Part shown: in pieces, positions 43,688-51,057 of the stretch
Numbering within the stretch: the stretch's first letter is position 1
Layout of the letters: each line of letters starts with the position of its first letter
Source: Haloferax sp. Q22
Lineage (GTDB): Archaea > Halobacteriota > Halobacteria > Halobacteriales > Haloferacaceae
DNA: 64,000 nt
Assembly: GCF_001482285.1 (NCBI RefSeq)
Contig: NZ_LOEP01000016.1
Span: 124,001-188,000, forward strand
Reading direction: 5' to 3'
The notes under the pieces: generated by a model
Seen by the model: only the letters and a program-made list of their open reading frames with translations
The model's database searches: none
Told to the model about the DNA's origin: nothing
Translations under genes and position numbers: made by a program

Positions 43688-44031
43688 TGGGTGTTGAGCA
43701 GTTCAGCCAGGAGGTTCGCGGCTCTGGCGGTATTCTGGCTACGAGCACCCAAGGGACCGTCGAGACGGACAACTACGCCCACGGCGATGCGTTCGATTTC
43801 GACGGTTCAGCCTATCCGTACACCCTAAACCCGGCAGAGACGATTCAAGAACTCGTCATCACGACAAGCGGAAACGTCATCGCCCGGATTACGACGACCG
43901 GGGGGGACACGTTCGACCTCCCGCTTGCAAGTGGTGCGGGTAGTTTCGACAAGTGGGAAATCGACTCCCTCGAGTTCCGTGACCCGAACGGTACGACGTC
44001 CAGAATCGCTGGAGGGTGGGCCGGTGAGTAA
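43687..44031 (+). CDS. Small beta-rich virion protein candidate
   Basis: 114 residues starting at ATG 43687 in a TGATG overlap. MGVEQFSQEVRGSGGILAT... with VITTSGNVIARITTTGGDTF and FDKWEIDSLEFRDPNGTTSR, a strand-rich soluble protein. It could be a minor capsid or spike-base component. No family recognised. Confidence 0.58.
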   Translation: MGVEQFSQEVRGSGGILATSTQGTVETDNYAHGDAFDFDGSAYPYTLNPAETIQELVITTSGNVIARITTTGGDTFDLPLASGAGSFDKWEIDSLEFRDPNGTTSRIAGGWAGE

Positions 44032-44836
44032 CTGGGTCGCCGGGCGAGCCAAAGCGCAGGTTTCGCCCAAGGATGTCGCGGAGACGTTCGACGAACCGGA
44101 CGTTACCGTGTCGGGAGGGTTGCACACGACCGGTGGCAACCTCTCGCTTGATCGCGCTGCTTCGGACTCCGTCGACATCTCGATAACCAGCGGTGGAAGC
44201 ACAGGGGGTGGAGGTCACGGTATCAAGATCAACCCGAAGGTCCGGGTCGAAGAGATCACCGTCGACCTGGACTCGTCGGCGACCGCGGTCGGTGATACCG
44301 TCGTCGAGACGGTCGAGTCCGGGGAACAAGCACGTACGTCGTCGCTCTCCGCCGGTGGGTCCCACACCTTCAGCGGCCTCTCAATACCGGAGTCTGAAGA
44401 AATCTGGGTGTACACGTACTGCGACTACCGCCCGGAGGAAGGAACAAACAATTTCCCGGTGGTCGCGGACACGTTCGAGATAACATCGAACCTGTTCGAT
44501 GCTGGGAGTGGCAGCTACAACGGGGACGGGGTCTATTCCTATTCGCGTGTCGCCGTGAATGGCGAAGCTGTTTCCGCGTCTCCAATCGTCTCGTGGCCGG
44601 AACCGGACGTGTTCGCGTGGACTGCTGTCGTGTTTGATTCGACCACCCCGGCAGACTCCACGTGTCAAGTCTTCATCGAGGACTCCAGCGGTTCCGAAGT
44701 CGCCGGGCCGGTCTCCAGAGGCGACAGTATCCCACTCTCAGACACCGAAAACCCTCGGTTCCGCGTCGAGCTTACCGAGGGGAGCGGTGGGGAGGTCCCG
44801 TCTCTGGAATACCTCGCACGGGGGTGGTTACTGTGA
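44024..44836 (+). CDS. Probable spike or receptor-binding protein
   Basis: 270 residues from GTG 44024, overlapping the previous stop by 8 bases (GTGAGTAA). After a short N-terminal segment (VAGRAKAQVSPKDVAETF) a Gly/Ser-rich linker GGSTGGGGHG joins to a long beta-rich C-terminal region (VRVEEITVDLDSSATAVGD, IWVYTYCDYRPEEGTNNFPV, FRVELTEGSG). Such a layout suits a fibre-like vertex protein. No enzymatic motif is seen; role inferred. Confidence 0.58.
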   Translation: MSNWVAGRAKAQVSPKDVAETFDEPDVTVSGGLHTTGGNLSLDRAASDSVDISITSGGSTGGGGHGIKINPKVRVEEITVDLDSSATAVGDTVVETVESGEQARTSSLSAGGSHTFSGLSIPESEEIWVYTYCDYRPEEGTNNFPVVADTFEITSNLFDAGSGSYNGDGVYSYSRVAVNGEAVSASPIVSWPEPDVFAWTAVVFDSTTPADSTCQVFIEDSSGSEVAGPVSRGDSIPLSDTENPRFRVELTEGSGGEVPSLEYLARGWLL

Positions 44837-45039
44837 CTGGACGGTCCGCGTGGGAGGCACACCAGCGACTCGATGCGCTCCTTTCGATGCTCGCCGACGA
44901 GTCTGCCGGTGGTCCGGGGTCCGTCGATCCGAACCATCTCGATGCACTCCGACGCGCCCCCATCGGCCGAGCCCGCGACATCGCACAGGCACACGCAAAC
45001 AACGCCGAACCCCCGGCGTTCGACAAGAGGGGAGACTAA
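44833..45039 (+). CDS. Small helical viral protein
   Basis: 68 residues from GTG 44833, overlapping the preceding TGA (GTGA). TGRSAWEAHQRLDALLSMLA and DALRRAPIGRARDIAQAHAN form two amphipathic helices. Polar, no membrane segment. Its exact fit between neighbouring genes, with ATG of the next gene 2 bases after its stop, supports translation. Confidence 0.6.
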   Translation: MTGRSAWEAHQRLDALLSMLADESAGGPGSVDPNHLDALRRAPIGRARDIAQAHANNAEPPAFDKRGD

Positions 45040-45041
45040 CG

Positions 45042-45566
45042 ATGTACATCGCACCAGACGATATCGACGACAGCAACGACGGCATGACGGCCGGAGAACA
45101 GCTCGCTCAGAACCTCGGCGGCGGTGGGAGCGACGACGATGACGACGACTCTGACCCCTTCAGTGGTGGTAAGACTGGGTCGGAGGTCATGGCCGAACAT
45201 GGCGACACCTCCTCGGTTGCGACCATCGATCCATCGGTCACATCTGTCGCCGAGAAGGTGAAAGAGGACGGTGCAGAGGCGACAGCCCGGACGTTCGTCG
45301 ATCTCGCGCAAGACGGAAGCGACCCGAATGAATCGGCGTCGTTCAACCTGGGTGGCAGGGAAGTCTCGATTTCGACCGCCTCGGCAGATCTGTCTGGAGA
45401 AGCCGATATGTTCCGTAACATCGCCATTCACGACACGCTGCAGTCCATGTCGGAGGTGATCGACGACACCGTGCAGAAAGCCCGCGGGCTCGGCAACACT
45501 ACGCTCCTCCTAGCGACGGCCGTGACTGCGGTCGGTGTGGGCCTACTCGTCGGTGGTGAATCGTAG
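45042..45566 (+). CDS. Viral protein with C-terminal membrane anchor
   Basis: 174 residues from ATG 45042. An acidic Gly/Asp N-terminus (GGGGSDDDDDDSDPF) is followed by a helical region with QSMSEVIDDTVQKARGLG and a terminal helix TTLLLATAVTAVGVGLLVGG. Tail-anchored topology places the bulk on one face of the internal membrane. A virion membrane protein is inferred. The stop codon shares a G with the next GTG start. Confidence 0.65.
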   Translation: MYIAPDDIDDSNDGMTAGEQLAQNLGGGGSDDDDDDSDPFSGGKTGSEVMAEHGDTSSVATIDPSVTSVAEKVKEDGAEATARTFVDLAQDGSDPNESASFNLGGREVSISTASADLSGEADMFRNIAIHDTLQSMSEVIDDTVQKARGLGNTTLLLATAVTAVGVGLLVGGES

Positions 45567-46105
45567 TGGGCCTGTACGACGCAGTCGCCGGCGTCGGTGA
45601 CCATCTCGCTGGTTCTGTCGATGAGTCCATCGCCCGGCAGTTCGACGACGAACCCGGTGGGGGAGTCGCTGATTACGACACCTACGCAGGGGTTGGCGAC
45701 CACCTCGGGGGGTCCGTCGACGAATCCATCGGTCGGCAGTTCGACGATGAACCCGGCGGCGGATTCGCCGACGTGGGGCGTACTGGCGAGACGAACGACT
45801 CGGAGACGGATACCTACAACAACAGATATCTCCGTGGGGACTTCGCGCGGTCGCTCTACGACACGGTGATGGACTACGACGGCACGCTGAACGGACAGGA
45901 GGATACCGTCGACCTCCTCGGTCCCGGTCTGTGGGGTTCGGAAGGGAGCGCCGTCGACGTGGTTGTCGAACGCGATGGGGAAGAACACGGCACCGCGGAG
46001 ATGAAGACGAAGCTCTTGTTCGCCTTCCTCGCGGCGCTCGTCGTTCTGTACCTGGTCGCGCCGCTCCTCGAACTGATCCTCGCGGTCGGTGGTGACGGTG
46101 AGTGA
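45566..46105 (+). CDS. Viral membrane protein with 33-residue tandem repeat
   Basis: 179 residues from GTG 45566 (sharing a base with the previous TAG). Residues 9-36 and 42-69 are near copies: GVGDHLAGSVDESIARQFDD and GVGDHLGGSVDESIGRQFDD, each then EPGGG. The C-terminus is one membrane helix, LLFAFLAALVVLYLVAPLL, before a short tail. The repeat with a membrane anchor suggests a structural protein linking capsid and membrane. Confidence 0.65.
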   Translation: MGLYDAVAGVGDHLAGSVDESIARQFDDEPGGGVADYDTYAGVGDHLGGSVDESIGRQFDDEPGGGFADVGRTGETNDSETDTYNNRYLRGDFARSLYDTVMDYDGTLNGQEDTVDLLGPGLWGSEGSAVDVVVERDGEEHGTAEMKTKLLFAFLAALVVLYLVAPLLELILAVGGDGE

Positions 46106-46289
46106 ACTCACCGACTTGCTCTTGCAGACGACTGACCCAGTCGTCGCGTTGCTCCTGGTCGTGCTCGGCCTGTACGTCCGCGAGGTGAAAGCATCGCTGC
46201 ACGAGGACATCCGCGGCGTCCGCTCGCGGATCGGTCGACTGGAGAACGTCTACATCCCTGACGGCGGTGAGGTCGTCGACGATGATTGA
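46098..46289 (+). CDS. Small membrane protein with coiled-coil tail
   Basis: 63 residues from GTG 46098, overlapping the previous stop by 8 bases (GTGAGTGA, the same arrangement as at 44024); GTGs at 46089 and 46092 are alternatives. SELTDLLLQTTDPVVALLLV leads into one membrane helix, then EVKASLHEDIRGVRSRIGRL, an amphipathic helix. A holin-like or virion role is possible. Confidence 0.62.
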   Translation: MSELTDLLLQTTDPVVALLLVVLGLYVREVKASLHEDIRGVRSRIGRLENVYIPDGGEVVDDD

Positions 46290-46383
46290 GGCGCTGACGC
46301 AGACGGTTGACCTGCCGTTGTGGTTGGTACTGTCCCTAGCAGGGTATCATCGGGTGTTTGCCGTAGTCAATAAGAACAGGTGA
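46282..46383 (+). CDS. 33-residue membrane micro-protein
   Basis: ATG at 46282 overlaps the preceding stop by 8 bases; the frame runs to TGA 46381-46383. The product, MIEALTQTVDLPLWLVLSLA then GYHRVFAVVNKNR, is a single short membrane helix with a basic end. The coupling pattern matches the rest of the operon, so translation is plausible; it is the last gene of the block. Confidence 0.5.
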   Translation: MIEALTQTVDLPLWLVLSLAGYHRVFAVVNKNR

Positions 46384-46503
46384 CAAACATCGTCGACTTT
46401 CTGCTATTTCTGAATAATAACTATACATCTATACACCAATCATATACTGTTGATCCAAGGTCTGAGATAAAATCGATGTACCACACCCGAGAGGGTGATC
46501 GAG
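46384..46503. other. AT-rich leader before the 46-residue membrane protein
   Basis: About 120 bases, markedly AT-rich, with TATA-like segments around 46423-46448 (ACTATACATCTATACACC). It ends in the ribosome-binding site GAGGGTGATC at 46491-46500, just before ATG 46504. Confidence 0.45.
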
Positions 46504-46644
46504 ATGAAATACAAAACAAGATCCCAGACAATACGATCAACAAATCGGGCGGTGGTACTAGTCCCGGTTATGGTCGCCTTGATAATTGGCGTACCATTCT
46601 ACCAAGTGGCTGTGTTGCTGCTGATCGCACGCGCGGTCTTGTAG
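46504..46644 (+). CDS. 46-residue two-helix membrane protein
   Basis: ATG 46504 to TAG 46642-46644. A basic head MKYKTRSQTIRSTNR is followed by AVVLVPVMVALIIGVPFYQV and AVLLLIARAVL. GAGGGTGATC, nearly complementary to the 16S rRNA tail, lies 4 bases before the start. A basic N-terminus and two close helices is typical of holin-like or immunity-type membrane peptides. A longer frame over the same DNA (46380-46817) lacks protein-like composition and is rejected. Confidence 0.58.
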   Translation: MKYKTRSQTIRSTNRAVVLVPVMVALIIGVPFYQVAVLLLIARAVL

Positions 46645-46859
46645 CTAACCACCATCCGGTTTTACACGGTAGAAACTCACCAAGAGACTTGTTGGCGGCC
46701 TCGAAGCCACCAAGCCCCCAGAAAACCCGCACCGTCGACGCTCCGACGACGCTCCGACCGACGTACCTACGACTAATGAATAGTTGCTTACGAGAGGCTG
46801 TACTGCTGTATTCTTAATTATTGAGTTGGTGGTGGCCGGTCCGAGGCGTGTTTCATCGG
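46645..46859. other. Intergenic region between convergent blocks
   Basis: About 215 bases with no supported gene. It contains AATTATTGAG at 46816-46825, identical to the core of the palindrome at 42461-42470. The region separates the rightward block from the leftward right-end operon and may hold terminators, but no clear hairpin with T-run is seen. Confidence 0.4.
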
Positions 46860-47525
46860 CTATCGACCCCCGGCAGTCTCGGAGTCACCAACAAGTCGCT
46901 TGGCGAGGTCACTCCGACCCACAGAGCGTTCGACCGTCCGAACCAGCGACCCGGTGAGTAGTTCGGGATTCACTGTGAGGCGCTTTTCGTCGCCCGACTC
47001 GTCGATGTGGAACGCCTCGAAAGACGAGACGAGGTCAGTCCAAGCGTCGTCGACGGACTGCCAGCGGAGGTCGTGCTGTGGCCGAGCCATCGCCTGAACT
47101 CCGGAGTTCGCCACCGATCCGATCTGGTCCGCACGCTTCCCACCCGCGTTTCGTGGACCCGCGTTCTTCCCCTTCGCAGTCTGGACGATAACCTCGTCAC
47201 GAGAGATGCGCATAGCGACCTCTTTCTTCGACGGACCACCGTCCGGGCGTCGACCATCGTCGATCTGTTCGGCCATCGCCAGCGCGTCCTCGGCAAGCTG
47301 TTCCGCGCGCTTCCGAGCTTCCCGCTCTTGTTCGAGTTCGTTTTCGAGGCGGTCGAGGCGGTCGACGATCCGGTTAGCCGCGTCGATGGGACCGAGGTCC
47401 GTGTTCATCCGCTCTTCGTCGTCCGGGACGGCGAGCGTGTTGAGCAACTTCCGGAACGCGACGACTTCGAGGTGACTGAGGTCCGGTCCTGCACCCTGCG
47501 ACCCCGAGGGTTCGTCCGCGCTCAT
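46860..47525 (-). CDS. Coiled-coil viral protein, possible DNA-binding or replication-related
   Basis: 221 residues from ATG 47525 in an ATGA overlap. A polar N-terminus leads into a long coiled coil (NRIVDRLDRLENELEQEREA, RKRAEQLAEDALAMAEQI), then a basic segment VIVQTAKGKNAGPRNAGGKR and a globular C-terminus (LLTGSLVRTVERSVGRSDLA). Basic loop plus coiled coil suggests an oligomeric nucleic-acid binder. No replication-initiator motif is seen. It is the last gene of the right-end leftward operon. Confidence 0.65.
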   Translation of the reverse strand: MSADEPSGSQGAGPDLSHLEVVAFRKLLNTLAVPDDEERMNTDLGPIDAANRIVDRLDRLENELEQEREARKRAEQLAEDALAMAEQIDDGRRPDGGPSKKEVAMRISRDEVIVQTAKGKNAGPRNAGGKRADQIGSVANSGVQAMARPQHDLRWQSVDDAWTDLVSSFEAFHIDESGDEKRLTVNPELLTGSLVRTVERSVGRSDLAKRLVGDSETAGGR

Positions 47526-47704
47526 GCCGGTCCTCCGACCTCGGATGCCTTCGAGAACTCCAGTTCTCCGTCGGCGACGGTCGTCGTCTCGTGACCCGTC
47601 TTGTCCTCGTGTGCGTCCGAGACGAGGTCCGCAGCGAGCCAGTCGCCCGCGCGGACGTGCCAGCCGCACCGGAGGCACTTGGCGTGGAGCTTCTCGTCGC
47701 TCAT
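47522..47704 (-). CDS. Small zinc-finger viral protein
   Basis: 60 residues. AKCLRCGWHVRAGDWLAADL followed by HEDKTGHE gives a C-x2-C...H-x5-H zinc-binding pattern. Overlaps both neighbours by 4 bases (ATGA). Similar short zinc proteins recur in haloarchaeal viruses and plasmids. Regulatory function inferred. Confidence 0.68.
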   Translation of the reverse strand: MSDEKLHAKCLRCGWHVRAGDWLAADLVSDAHEDKTGHETTTVADGELEFSKASEVGGPA

Positions 47705-47844
47705 GGCTCATCGACCTCCTCGACGTAGGCGCGGTGGCCGGACCGATCTGCGTGGAAGGCGGCGAGGTTCCGAGCCGTCTGTTCGGACTCGACCGGCTCC
47801 GGCATTTCGGCATCGCAGTCGCGACACTTTGGGAGGAAATTCAT
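47701..47844 (-). CDS. 47-residue zinc-finger micro-protein
   Basis: ATG 47844 to TGA 47703-47701, overlapping the next start by 4 bases (ATGA). MNFLPKCRDCDAEMPEPVES then ...LAAFHADRSGHRAYVEEV: a C-x2-C pair and H-x5-H, the same zinc pattern as its neighbour. GGAGG lies about 10 bases upstream (TGGAGGGAATTGCGGC). First gene of the right-end operon, so probably early-expressed. Confidence 0.6.
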   Translation of the reverse strand: MNFLPKCRDCDAEMPEPVESEQTARNLAAFHADRSGHRAYVEEVDEP

Positions 47845-48011
47845 GCCGCAATTCCCTCCAGAAAATCGACCGACGTGGTCGGGGCGGATGCCGAGTAATC
47901 AGTAACTCTCGACGCGGCGGACGTTTTGTGCGGCCGCTGGCCGATGAACGTTACAGCGTGAGACCGCAAGAGAGGCGTCTTGCGGGCCTTAGAAACGTTG
48001 TGAAAACGTGG

Positions 48012-48025
48012 ATGGACTCGCGGGG
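48012..48025. repeat. Right attachment repeat within the tRNA-Ala gene
   Basis: ATGGACTCGCGGGG, identical to 37059-37072. Bases 48013-48025 are the last 13 bases of the tRNA gene (minus strand), so insertion leaves the tRNA intact at this end. Confidence 0.92.
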
Positions 48026-48084
48026 ATTTGAACCCCGGGCCTCTTCCTTGCGAAGGAAGCGATCTGCCACTGATCTACGAGCCC
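48013..48084 (-). tRNA. tRNA-Ala(CGC)
   Basis: 72 bases on the minus strand. Acceptor GGGCTCG pairs with CGAGTCC, discriminator A; position 3-70 is a G-U pair, the universal alanine identity element. D-stem GATC/GATC, anticodon stem CTTCC/GGAAG around TTCGCAA, giving anticodon CGC (reads GCG), T-arm GGGGTTCAAATCCCC. CCA is not encoded. Its 3' 13 bases form the provirus attachment core. Confidence 0.95.
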
Positions 48085-48336
48085 TCATTCCCACGGAGTC
48101 GTGGGATACACTTATACCCTATGTTTTGTCCGCGGTCGGGCATGCGATAGCATCCCGTTCCGTCGGGCGATTCTGCGGGCGTCTGCTCGCGCGTCGAACG
48201 GAAGTGAGATGACACGCGCCTTAGCGCTGAAAGTCAGCTCGGAGGCAGAGTCCTCCGGACGCGCGCCTCGACAGCCGCGAGTGTGACGGGCCGACCGTCA
48301 CGAACGGGCGGTCCGGGGGTCCGGACAGCGCCGTCG
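48085..48336. other. tRNA-Ala upstream region with promoter
   Basis: About 250 bases without a gene. On the minus strand a TATAAG box (48111-48116) lies about 30 bases before the tRNA 5' end. Between them is CCCACG-GAGT-CGTGGG (48090-48105), a perfect hairpin close to the tRNA. The rest is 3' flanking sequence of rps10. Confidence 0.6.
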
Positions 48337-48645
48337 TTAGTCTTCGAGGACGATCTCGATGCTGACGTCGTTCGGAACCTGAACGCGCATCAGCTGGCGC
48401 AGAGCGCGTTCGTCAGCGTCGAGGTCGATGAGACGCTTGTGGACGCGCATCTCCCAGTGCTCCCACGTCGCCGTCCCCTCGCCGTCAGGCGATTTGCGGG
48501 CGGGGACTTCGAGCGTCTTCGTGGGCAGCGGGATCGGCCCGCTGAGGTTGACGCCCGTCTTGTTCGCGATCTCGCGGACGTCGTCGCAGATATCGTCGAG
48601 GTCTTCCGGACTCGTGCCGGCGAGCCGAACGCGTGCCTGTTGCAT
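48337..48645 (-). CDS. rps10: Ribosomal protein uS10
   Basis: 102 residues: [20 protein letters not shown]..., [20 protein letters not shown] (loop reaching into the small-subunit head), [20 protein letters not shown], typical archaeal uS10. It is 2 bases downstream of the EF-1alpha stop, so cotranscribed. Confidence 0.97.
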   Translation of the reverse strand: MQQARVRLAGTSPEDLDDICDDVREIANKTGVNLSGPIPLPTKTLEVPARKSPDGEGTATWEHWEMRVHKRLIDLDADERALRQLMRVQVPNDVSIEIVLED

Positions 48646-48647
48646 CG

Positions 48648-49913
48648 TTATCGCTCGTTGACTTCGAGCACTTTGCCGGCCGCGATGGTCTGACCCATGT
48701 CACGGACAGCGAAGCTGCCGAGCTCCGGAATCTCGGAGGACGGCTCGATGCTGAGCGGCTTCTGCGGACGGACGGTCACGATGGCGGCGTCGCCGGACTT
48801 GATGAAGTCCGGGTTCTCCTCAGCAACCTCGCCCGACGCGGGGTCGAGCTTCTGGTCGATCGACTCGATGGTACACGCGACCTGCGCCGTGTGGGCGTGG
48901 AAGACCGGCGTGTAGCCAGCGGTGATGACCGAGGGGTGCTGCATGACGACGACCTGCGCCTTGAACGTCTCGGCGACCTTCGGCGGGTCGTCAGCCGGGC
49001 CACAGACGTCGCCGCGGCGGATGTCGTCCTTGCCGACGCCACGTACGTTGAAACCAACGTTGTCGCCAGGTCCGGCCTGGTCGACTTCCTCGTGGTGCAT
49101 CTCGACGGTCTTGACCTCGCCGCCGACGTCAGAGGGCTGGAAGCTCACGTTGTCGCCGGGGTTGAGGGTACCCGTCTCGATACGGCCGACCGGGACCGTA
49201 CCGATGCCGGAGATGGTGTAGACGTCCTGGATGGGCAGGCGCAGCGGCGCGTCCGTCGGCGGCTGCGGTGCCGGCAGGTTGTTGAGCGCTTCGAGCAGGA
49301 TGTCGCCGTCGTACCACGGCGTGTTGTCGGAGCGCTCGGCGATGTTGTCGCCTTCGAAGGCCGAAATCGGGACGTAGGTCGCGTCGTCAGAGTTGAAGCG
49401 GACCTGCTTGAGGAGCTTGTTGACCTGCTCCTTGACGTCCTTGTACTTGTCTTCGCTGTAGTCGACGACGTCCATCTTGTTGACCGCGATGATGAGTTCG
49501 CCGATGCCCAGGGTGCGGGCAAGGAAGACGTGCTCGCGGGTCTGCGGCGCGACACCGTCGTCGGCGGCGACGACGAGAACCGCGTTGTCAGCCTGCGAGG
49601 CACCGGTGATCATGTTCTTGACGAAGTCGCGGTGGCCAGGACAGTCGACGATGGTGAAGTAGAACTCGTCCGTGTCGAACTCCTGGTGGGCGATGTCGAT
49701 GGTGACACCGCGCTCGCGCTCTTCGGCGAGGTTGTCCATGACGTAGGCGAATTCGAATCCGCCCTTGCCCTTCTCCTCGGCTTCCTCTCGGTGCTGCTCG
49801 ATGACGTGCTCCGGGACGGAGCCGGTCTCGAACAGGAGTCGGCCGACGAGCGTACTCTTACCGTGGTCGACGTGGCCGATGATGGCCAGATTCTGGTGGG
49901 GTTTGTCGCTCAT
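48648..49913 (-). CDS. tef1: Elongation factor 1-alpha (aEF-1alpha)
   Basis: 421 residues from ATG 49913. G1 GHVDHGKST (13-21), G2 region [10 protein letters not shown]3 [10 protein letters not shown]4 NKMDVVD, and the archaeal domain II/III sequence. It delivers aminoacyl-tRNA to the ribosome. Starts just after an AT-rich leader; a second in-frame ATG four codons upstream is less conserved. Transcribed with rps10. Confidence 0.97.
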   Translation of the reverse strand: MSDKPHQNLAIIGHVDHGKSTLVGRLLFETGSVPEHVIEQHREEAEEKGKGGFEFAYVMDNLAEERERGVTIDIAHQEFDTDEFYFTIVDCPGHRDFVKNMITGASQADNAVLVVAADDGVAPQTREHVFLARTLGIGELIIAVNKMDVVDYSEDKYKDVKEQVNKLLKQVRFNSDDATYVPISAFEGDNIAERSDNTPWYDGDILLEALNNLPAPQPPTDAPLRLPIQDVYTISGIGTVPVGRIETGTLNPGDNVSFQPSDVGGEVKTVEMHHEEVDQAGPGDNVGFNVRGVGKDDIRRGDVCGPADDPPKVAETFKAQVVVMQHPSVITAGYTPVFHAHTAQVACTIESIDQKLDPASGEVAEENPDFIKSGDAAIVTVRPQKPLSIEPSSEIPELGSFAVRDMGQTIAAGKVLEVNER

Positions 49914-50103
49914 TGGTGTGTTCACGCGCTAAGGCGCTCTGTGGGGAATGTTTTTGCTGAAACCCCTAAAACGATTTCGATACGCGCTACGGGCCGTCTA
50001 ACCGCCGTACTGCGATTTGCGGAACCATACCACGGTCGCGGAAATGGAGTGTCCGGTGGATATCGACAGTCGAAAGAAACAGAGGGTACGGGCCGCCTGT
50101 CTG

Positions 50104-51057
50104 CTATTCGAGGCGTGAAACGTCGGACAGGACGGCGGTCGCCGTCTCCGGACCGCCCGCCCCGCGGCCGCTGATATTCAGTTGGCCCGCGTGTTTGGTC
50201 TCCAACTGGACGATGTTTTGCGTGCCCGTGACCGACAGCGCGGAGCCCTGCGGAATCAGCCGCGGAGCGACGCGGACCCCGTCGGCCGTCGCCTCGCCGA
50301 TGAGGCGGACTGTCCGACCGTCCTCGGCGGCGAGATCGAGCGCCGTTCCCGGGACGTTGCGGATGCCCTCGACCTCGGCGTCGTCGAGCGCGTACTCGGT
50401 CTCGCCGTCGGAGAGGACGTTCGCGAGGATGACGAACTTCAGCGCGGCGTCGATGCCGTCGACGTCGAACGTCGGGTCCGCCTCGGCGACGCCGAGGTCC
50501 TGTGCCTCCGCGAGCACGTGCTCATAGTCGAGTCCCTCGGCGGCCATCCGTGAGAGGATAAAGTTCGCCGTCCCATTCAGCACGCCGCGCGCGGCCGTCA
50601 CGTGGGGCGCGCCGAGGTCCGAGATGGTCGAGAGGACGGGAATCGCGCCGCCAACAGCGGCCTCGAACTGGACCGTCCCCTCGCTCTCGGCTTCGAGCGC
50701 GCGCAGGTCGGCGTACCGTTCCGCGACCGGACCCTTGTTCGCAAGCACGACGTGACGGTCGTCGGCCAGCGCGCGCTCGACGTGCGAAAAGCCGGGCTCG
50801 GCGTCGCCGAGCGTCGTCGGCGTCGCCTCCACCAACACGTCGTAATCGGCGTCGAACACCGCCGCGGGGTCCGCCTCGCCGACCACGCCCTCGCGTTCCT
50901 TTCGGTCGTGGACCGCGCTCGGATCGAGCCCGGCGGGGTCGACCGCGGAGGAAGACGAGTCCGCGAACGCAACGACATCGTGACCGTAGTCGCCCGCGAG
51001 GTCGAGGACCGAGCCGCCGACCGCGCCCGCGCCGAGCACTGCGAGTCTGAGGCTCAT
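50104..51057 (-). CDS. hom: Homoserine dehydrogenase
   Basis: 317 residues from ATG 51057. NAD(P) site LAVLGAGAVGGSVLDL, catalytic region ANKGPVAERY, substrate region AAVGGAIPVLSTI and LNGTANFILSRM, DGIDAALKFVILANVL and GIRNVPGTALDLA. Enzyme of Thr/Met biosynthesis converting aspartate semialdehyde to homoserine. It has no C-terminal ACT domain; the ACT protein is encoded upstream with an ATGA overlap. Confidence 0.93.
   Translation of the reverse strand: MSLRLAVLGAGAVGGSVLDLAGDYGHDVVAFADSSSSAVDPAGLDPSAVHDRKEREGVVGEADPAAVFDADYDVLVEATPTTLGDAEPGFSHVERALADDRHVVLANKGPVAERYADLRALEAESEGTVQFEAAVGGAIPVLSTISDLGAPHVTAARGVLNGTANFILSRMAAEGLDYEHVLAEAQDLGVAEADPTFDVDGIDAALKFVILANVLSDGETEYALDDAEVEGIRNVPGTALDLAAEDGRTVRLIGEATADGVRVAPRLIPQGSALSVTGTQNIVQLETKHAGQLNISGRGAGGPETATAVLSDVSRLE

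Larger units (their letters stand above)
37059..48025. mobile_element. Integrated SH1/SNJ1-like provirus, about 11 kb
   Basis: Bounded by 14-bp direct repeats, the right one regenerating the 3' end of tRNA-Ala(CGC). Contents in order: tyrosine integrase, RHH regulators, GHKL ATPase and STAS-like pair, PD-(D/E)XK-like nuclease, packaging-type ATPase and small zinc/membrane genes (leftward), then a rightward run of overlapping virion-type genes, and a leftward early-type block at the right end. A FtsK/HerA-type ATPase beside two small beta-rich proteins and several single-pass membrane proteins is the signature of tailless internal-membrane viruses (Halopanivirales). No tail, large terminase or recognisable replication gene is present. 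The virus class is inferred; integration is directly visible. Confidence 0.85.

Noticed and set aside
46380-46817. 145-codon frame starting at GTG 46380
   Set aside because: Composition is not protein-like, and a better-supported 46-codon membrane gene with a ribosome-binding site lies in another frame of the same DNA.
47845-48000. Open minus-strand frame leading into the 47-residue zinc gene
   Set aside because: Open for about 45 codons and ends in an ATGA-type overlap, but has no ATG or GTG start; probably the leader of the operon.
37088-48025. Tailed-virus (Caudoviricetes) provirus
   Set aside because: No large terminase, portal, tail tape-measure or HK97-type capsid protein is visible; the ATPase is of the small HerA/FtsK type.
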